Assembly (NCBI GenBank): GCA_964542985.1
Contig: CAZIWH010000006.1
Location: forward strand, 1-50,595
DNA from: QNYQ01 sp964542985
GTDB taxonomy: Archaea; Thermoproteota; Thermoprotei_A; Sulfolobales; Pyrodictiaceae
Reading direction: 5' to 3'
DNA length: 50,595 nucleotides
Positions 49,103 through 50,595 of this stretch are shown in pieces. A program made the translations under genes and the position numbers. Within the stretch, counting starts at the first letter, position 1. Every line of letters begins with the position of its first letter. The notes beneath the pieces were generated by a model. That model made no database searches. It had not been told where the DNA came from and saw nothing but the letters and a program-made list of their open reading frames with translations.

Positions 49103-50125
49103 CTAGATGAGGCCGTGGAGTGCTGCGGTTATGAGTGCAAGCCCTATTATGTTCTCAATGAGTATTATTAATGCTACGGTGTTCCTCTCGGTTGCTTTGC
49201 CGAACAGCTTCTCCGCGAGGACCATGGCTGCGTGTGTGATGCTGTAGACCTTGTTGTAGGGCGGCTTTATGCTGCCATCCGGTTGGGGGCGCCCGAAGTT
49301 CTCCTTGTAGACGCCGTGCCTTAGGCCTCGGAGGAAGAGGAGCAGCTCGAGGAAGTAGAGGCTGAACAATGCTATGCCGAATTTCTCCATGTTCCCTATT
49401 ATCACGAGTGCGGCGTAGTAGGCACCGACGCCGTAGGTGAGAGCGTTCCCCGGGAAGACTCGGGCCGGGTACCAGTTGTAGGCTAGGAAGGCGAGCAGGG
49501 CAGCCGCCATCACAGCTGCCGCCTGAGGGACAAAGACAACGCCTTTGATCTTAGCGTAGAGAGCGGTATAGAGCATCAAGGTGAGCCCCATTCCCGCTTC
49601 AAGGCCGTTCAGCCCAGCTATCATGTTGAACGCATTCGCGGCGCCGAGCACGCCCAGAGGAACTGCGACCAAAGGATAGAGGAGCCCTAGGTTAACCACG
49701 CCGACCAGGGGCAGAGAGAGCGTAGATTTCCCAGCCTTAATTACGACCAGGGGTAGGGAGATAGGCGCCATGAAGGCCACGCGCTGCCATGGTGGGAGGC
49801 CCTTCTTCCAGCCAAGTATATCGTCAATGAAGCCGAGGAGAGCCGAGAGGAGAAGCAGGGATATCAACGCGAAGAGCGTGGCAGGCATGTAGAGGCGGCC
49901 CTCAAGGTAACGGTGAAGGGCCTCCACGATAAGAAGCCCGAAAGCAGCACCCACAACAACCCATATACCGCCAGCCTCCGCGACCTCCCTGCCGCCAAGC
50001 TTGTTCATATCACGGCCGACTAGGCCTGCATCACGCGCAGCCCTGATCCAGGCAGGCTCAAGGGCCACGACAGTTAGAGCAGCGGCAGCGCCCGCCACCA
50101 GCGTGTAGACCAGCGCGTTCCACAT
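49103..50125 (-). CDS. GT4 / MraY-type UDP-sugar phosphotransferase (AglH/Alg7-like)
   Basis: A 340-residue membrane enzyme with ~10 helices. Family motifs: DMNKLGGREVAEAGGI (~39-54), the catalytic FIDDILGWKKG (~98-108), and NAFNMIAGLNGLEAGMG (~164-180). It transfers a sugar-1-phosphate, typically GlcNAc-1-P, from UDP-sugar to dolichyl phosphate, starting N-glycan lipid synthesis. DDILGWKKG is close to the archaeal/eukaryotic Alg7 pattern rather than bacterial MraY. ATG 50125. Confidence 0.88.
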   Translation of the reverse strand: MWNALVYTLVAGAAAALTVVALEPAWIRAARDAGLVGRDMNKLGGREVAEAGGIWVVVGAAFGLLIVEALHRYLEGRLYMPATLFALISLLLLSALLGFIDDILGWKKGLPPWQRVAFMAPISLPLVVIKAGKSTLSLPLVGVVNLGLLYPLVAVPLGVLGAANAFNMIAGLNGLEAGMGLTLMLYTALYAKIKGVVFVPQAAAVMAAALLAFLAYNWYPARVFPGNALTYGVGAYYAALVIIGNMEKFGIALFSLYFLELLLFLRGLRHGVYKENFGRPQPDGSIKPPYNKVYSITHAAMVLAEKLFGKATERNTVALIILIENIIGLALITAALHGLI

Positions 50126-50276
50126 AGCCTAGCCACACCCATCGCACGCCGATACGGAAGGCCGCGGCCACGCTCATGGGAAGAAGTGGACGGAGAAGGA
50201 GCTTACGCCGGTCCCCCGCACAGTGACTATGCCGCTGGACCAAAAATGCACCCTAGACGTCCCCGGCTGACAGCCC
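50126..50276. other. Intergenic region
   Basis: A 151-base G/C-rich gap between the DUF5622-like gene and the GT4 gene, both on the minus strand. No clear TATA box, hairpin or gene is seen. Confidence 0.3.
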
Positions 50277-50480
50277 CTAGACCTCGTAGAGCTTGGCCCT
50301 AACCTCCTCGGGCAGATCCTCCTCCTTAAGCAGTGGGAACGTCGGAGGAGCGTCCCTCCTCTTAGGCCCTACGATGAGGTACTTGTCGGGCCCCTCGTCC
50401 CTGTTCTTGAACACCCTCACCTTGACGTACCAGCCGTCCCTGCGCTCAACATAGGCGTATTTGCCGTGTTTGCCACCCAT
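50277..50480 (-). CDS. Small DUF5622-like crenarchaeal protein
   Basis: A 67-residue basic protein starting MGGKHGKYAYVERRDGWYVK and ending in DLPEEVRAKLYEV. The GKYAYV.R.DG.YVKVRV pattern matches a small crenarchaeal family (DUF5622, recalled from memory) of unknown function. The ATG at 50480 removes an 18-residue head present in the longer frame to 50534. A TATA-like GCTTATAGCC (minus) lies at about 50523-50532, right for a short leader. Confidence 0.6.
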   Translation of the reverse strand: MGGKHGKYAYVERRDGWYVKVRVFKNRDEGPDKYLIVGPKRRDAPPTFPLLKEEDLPEEVRAKLYEV

Positions 50481-50595
50481 ACCCGGGCACCCCAGGGACA
50501 ACGGCCGGAGCGAGGCCTCGGAGGCTATAAGCATTAGAGTCGCGCAGCTAGCCGATATACCCGTCCTCCCGTCCCTTGGTCATCTCTCTTCCCGG

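Noticed and set aside
1..50595. CRISPR arrays, insertion sequences, rRNA genes
   Set aside because: No regularly spaced repeats, no transposase-like protein and no rRNA-like sequence were seen on either strand.

Overview
The window is a piece of a hyperthermophilic crenarchaeal chromosome. The evidence is archaeal-type informational genes (TFB, PCNA, RpoP, aIF1, Nop5/fibrillarin, EndA, class I LysRS, Taw3), archaeal lipid genes (GGPP synthase, geranylgeranyl reductase, UbiA-type DGGGP synthase), frequent GTG/TTG starts, GC-rich coding sequence and very short intergenic gaps. Gene content suggests the Desulfurococcales (Pyrodictium/Hyperthermus/Pyrolobus-like), but this is an inference and no species is claimed.

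Layout. 0-0.5 kb: tRNA-Leu(GAG) with the N-terminal part of an SSV-type integrase running antisense into it, so an integrated element probably lies to the left of the window. 0.5-4.3 kb: small orphan gene, a minus operon (CCA-adding enzyme, atypical kinase, HTH protein) and an HD-domain hydrolase. 4.3-12.5 kb: a non-coding stretch with C/D-box-like motifs, isoprenoid lipid genes, PCNA, a tightly overlapping MTAP / SIS-like / ATP-grasp operon, methyltransferase, SWIM protein and UbiA prenyltransferase. 12.5-20 kb: Taw3, several unknown proteins, the Nop5-fibrillarin operon, UPF0216, a COG1395 regulator and AspRS. 20-23.6 kb: siroheme-dependent (Ahb) heme genes: radical SAM, fused AhbA/AhbB-like decarboxylase and AhbC-like radical SAM. 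23.6-31 kb: MTHFS-like protein, two nuclease-fold proteins, deoxyhypusine synthase, methyltransferases, UbiX, EndA and a PhoU-like protein. 31-42.4 kb: a B12/radical-SAM/TRAM protein, GlyRS, agmatinase, RpoP, aIF1, TFB, LysRS-I, wHTH protein and spermidine synthase. 42.6-45.7 kb: a membrane-anchored caspase-fold-like protein, then a Tat-exported split-Soret-type cytochrome c with a membrane cytochrome b. 45.7-46.85 kb: an AT-rich scar with a decayed tRNA-Thr copy, a broken hicB-hicA toxin-antitoxin pair and an intact tRNA-Thr(UGU). 46.9-50.6 kb: DUF357-RibL-like protein, YkgJ-like, DUF1028, GT4 phosphoglycosyltransferase and a small DUF5622-like protein.

How genes may work together (inference). 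Agmatinase, spermidine synthase, MTA phosphorylase and deoxyhypusine synthase form a scattered polyamine/hypusine set. The Ahb genes could supply heme to the cytochrome pair 20 kb away. Nop5 and fibrillarin would act with C/D box sRNAs, for which three candidate loci are proposed by eye (after PCNA, beside the SWIM gene, and in the 4.3-4.6 kb gap).

Most worth a second look: the hicBA relic between two tRNA-Thr copies, the His/Cys caspase-like exported protein, a TFB whose zinc ribbon has lost two of four cysteines, a PD-(D/E)XK plus ribbon-helix-helix protein, the radical SAM protein with a 24-residue gap inside its cluster motif, and the IntN/tRNA-Leu junction.
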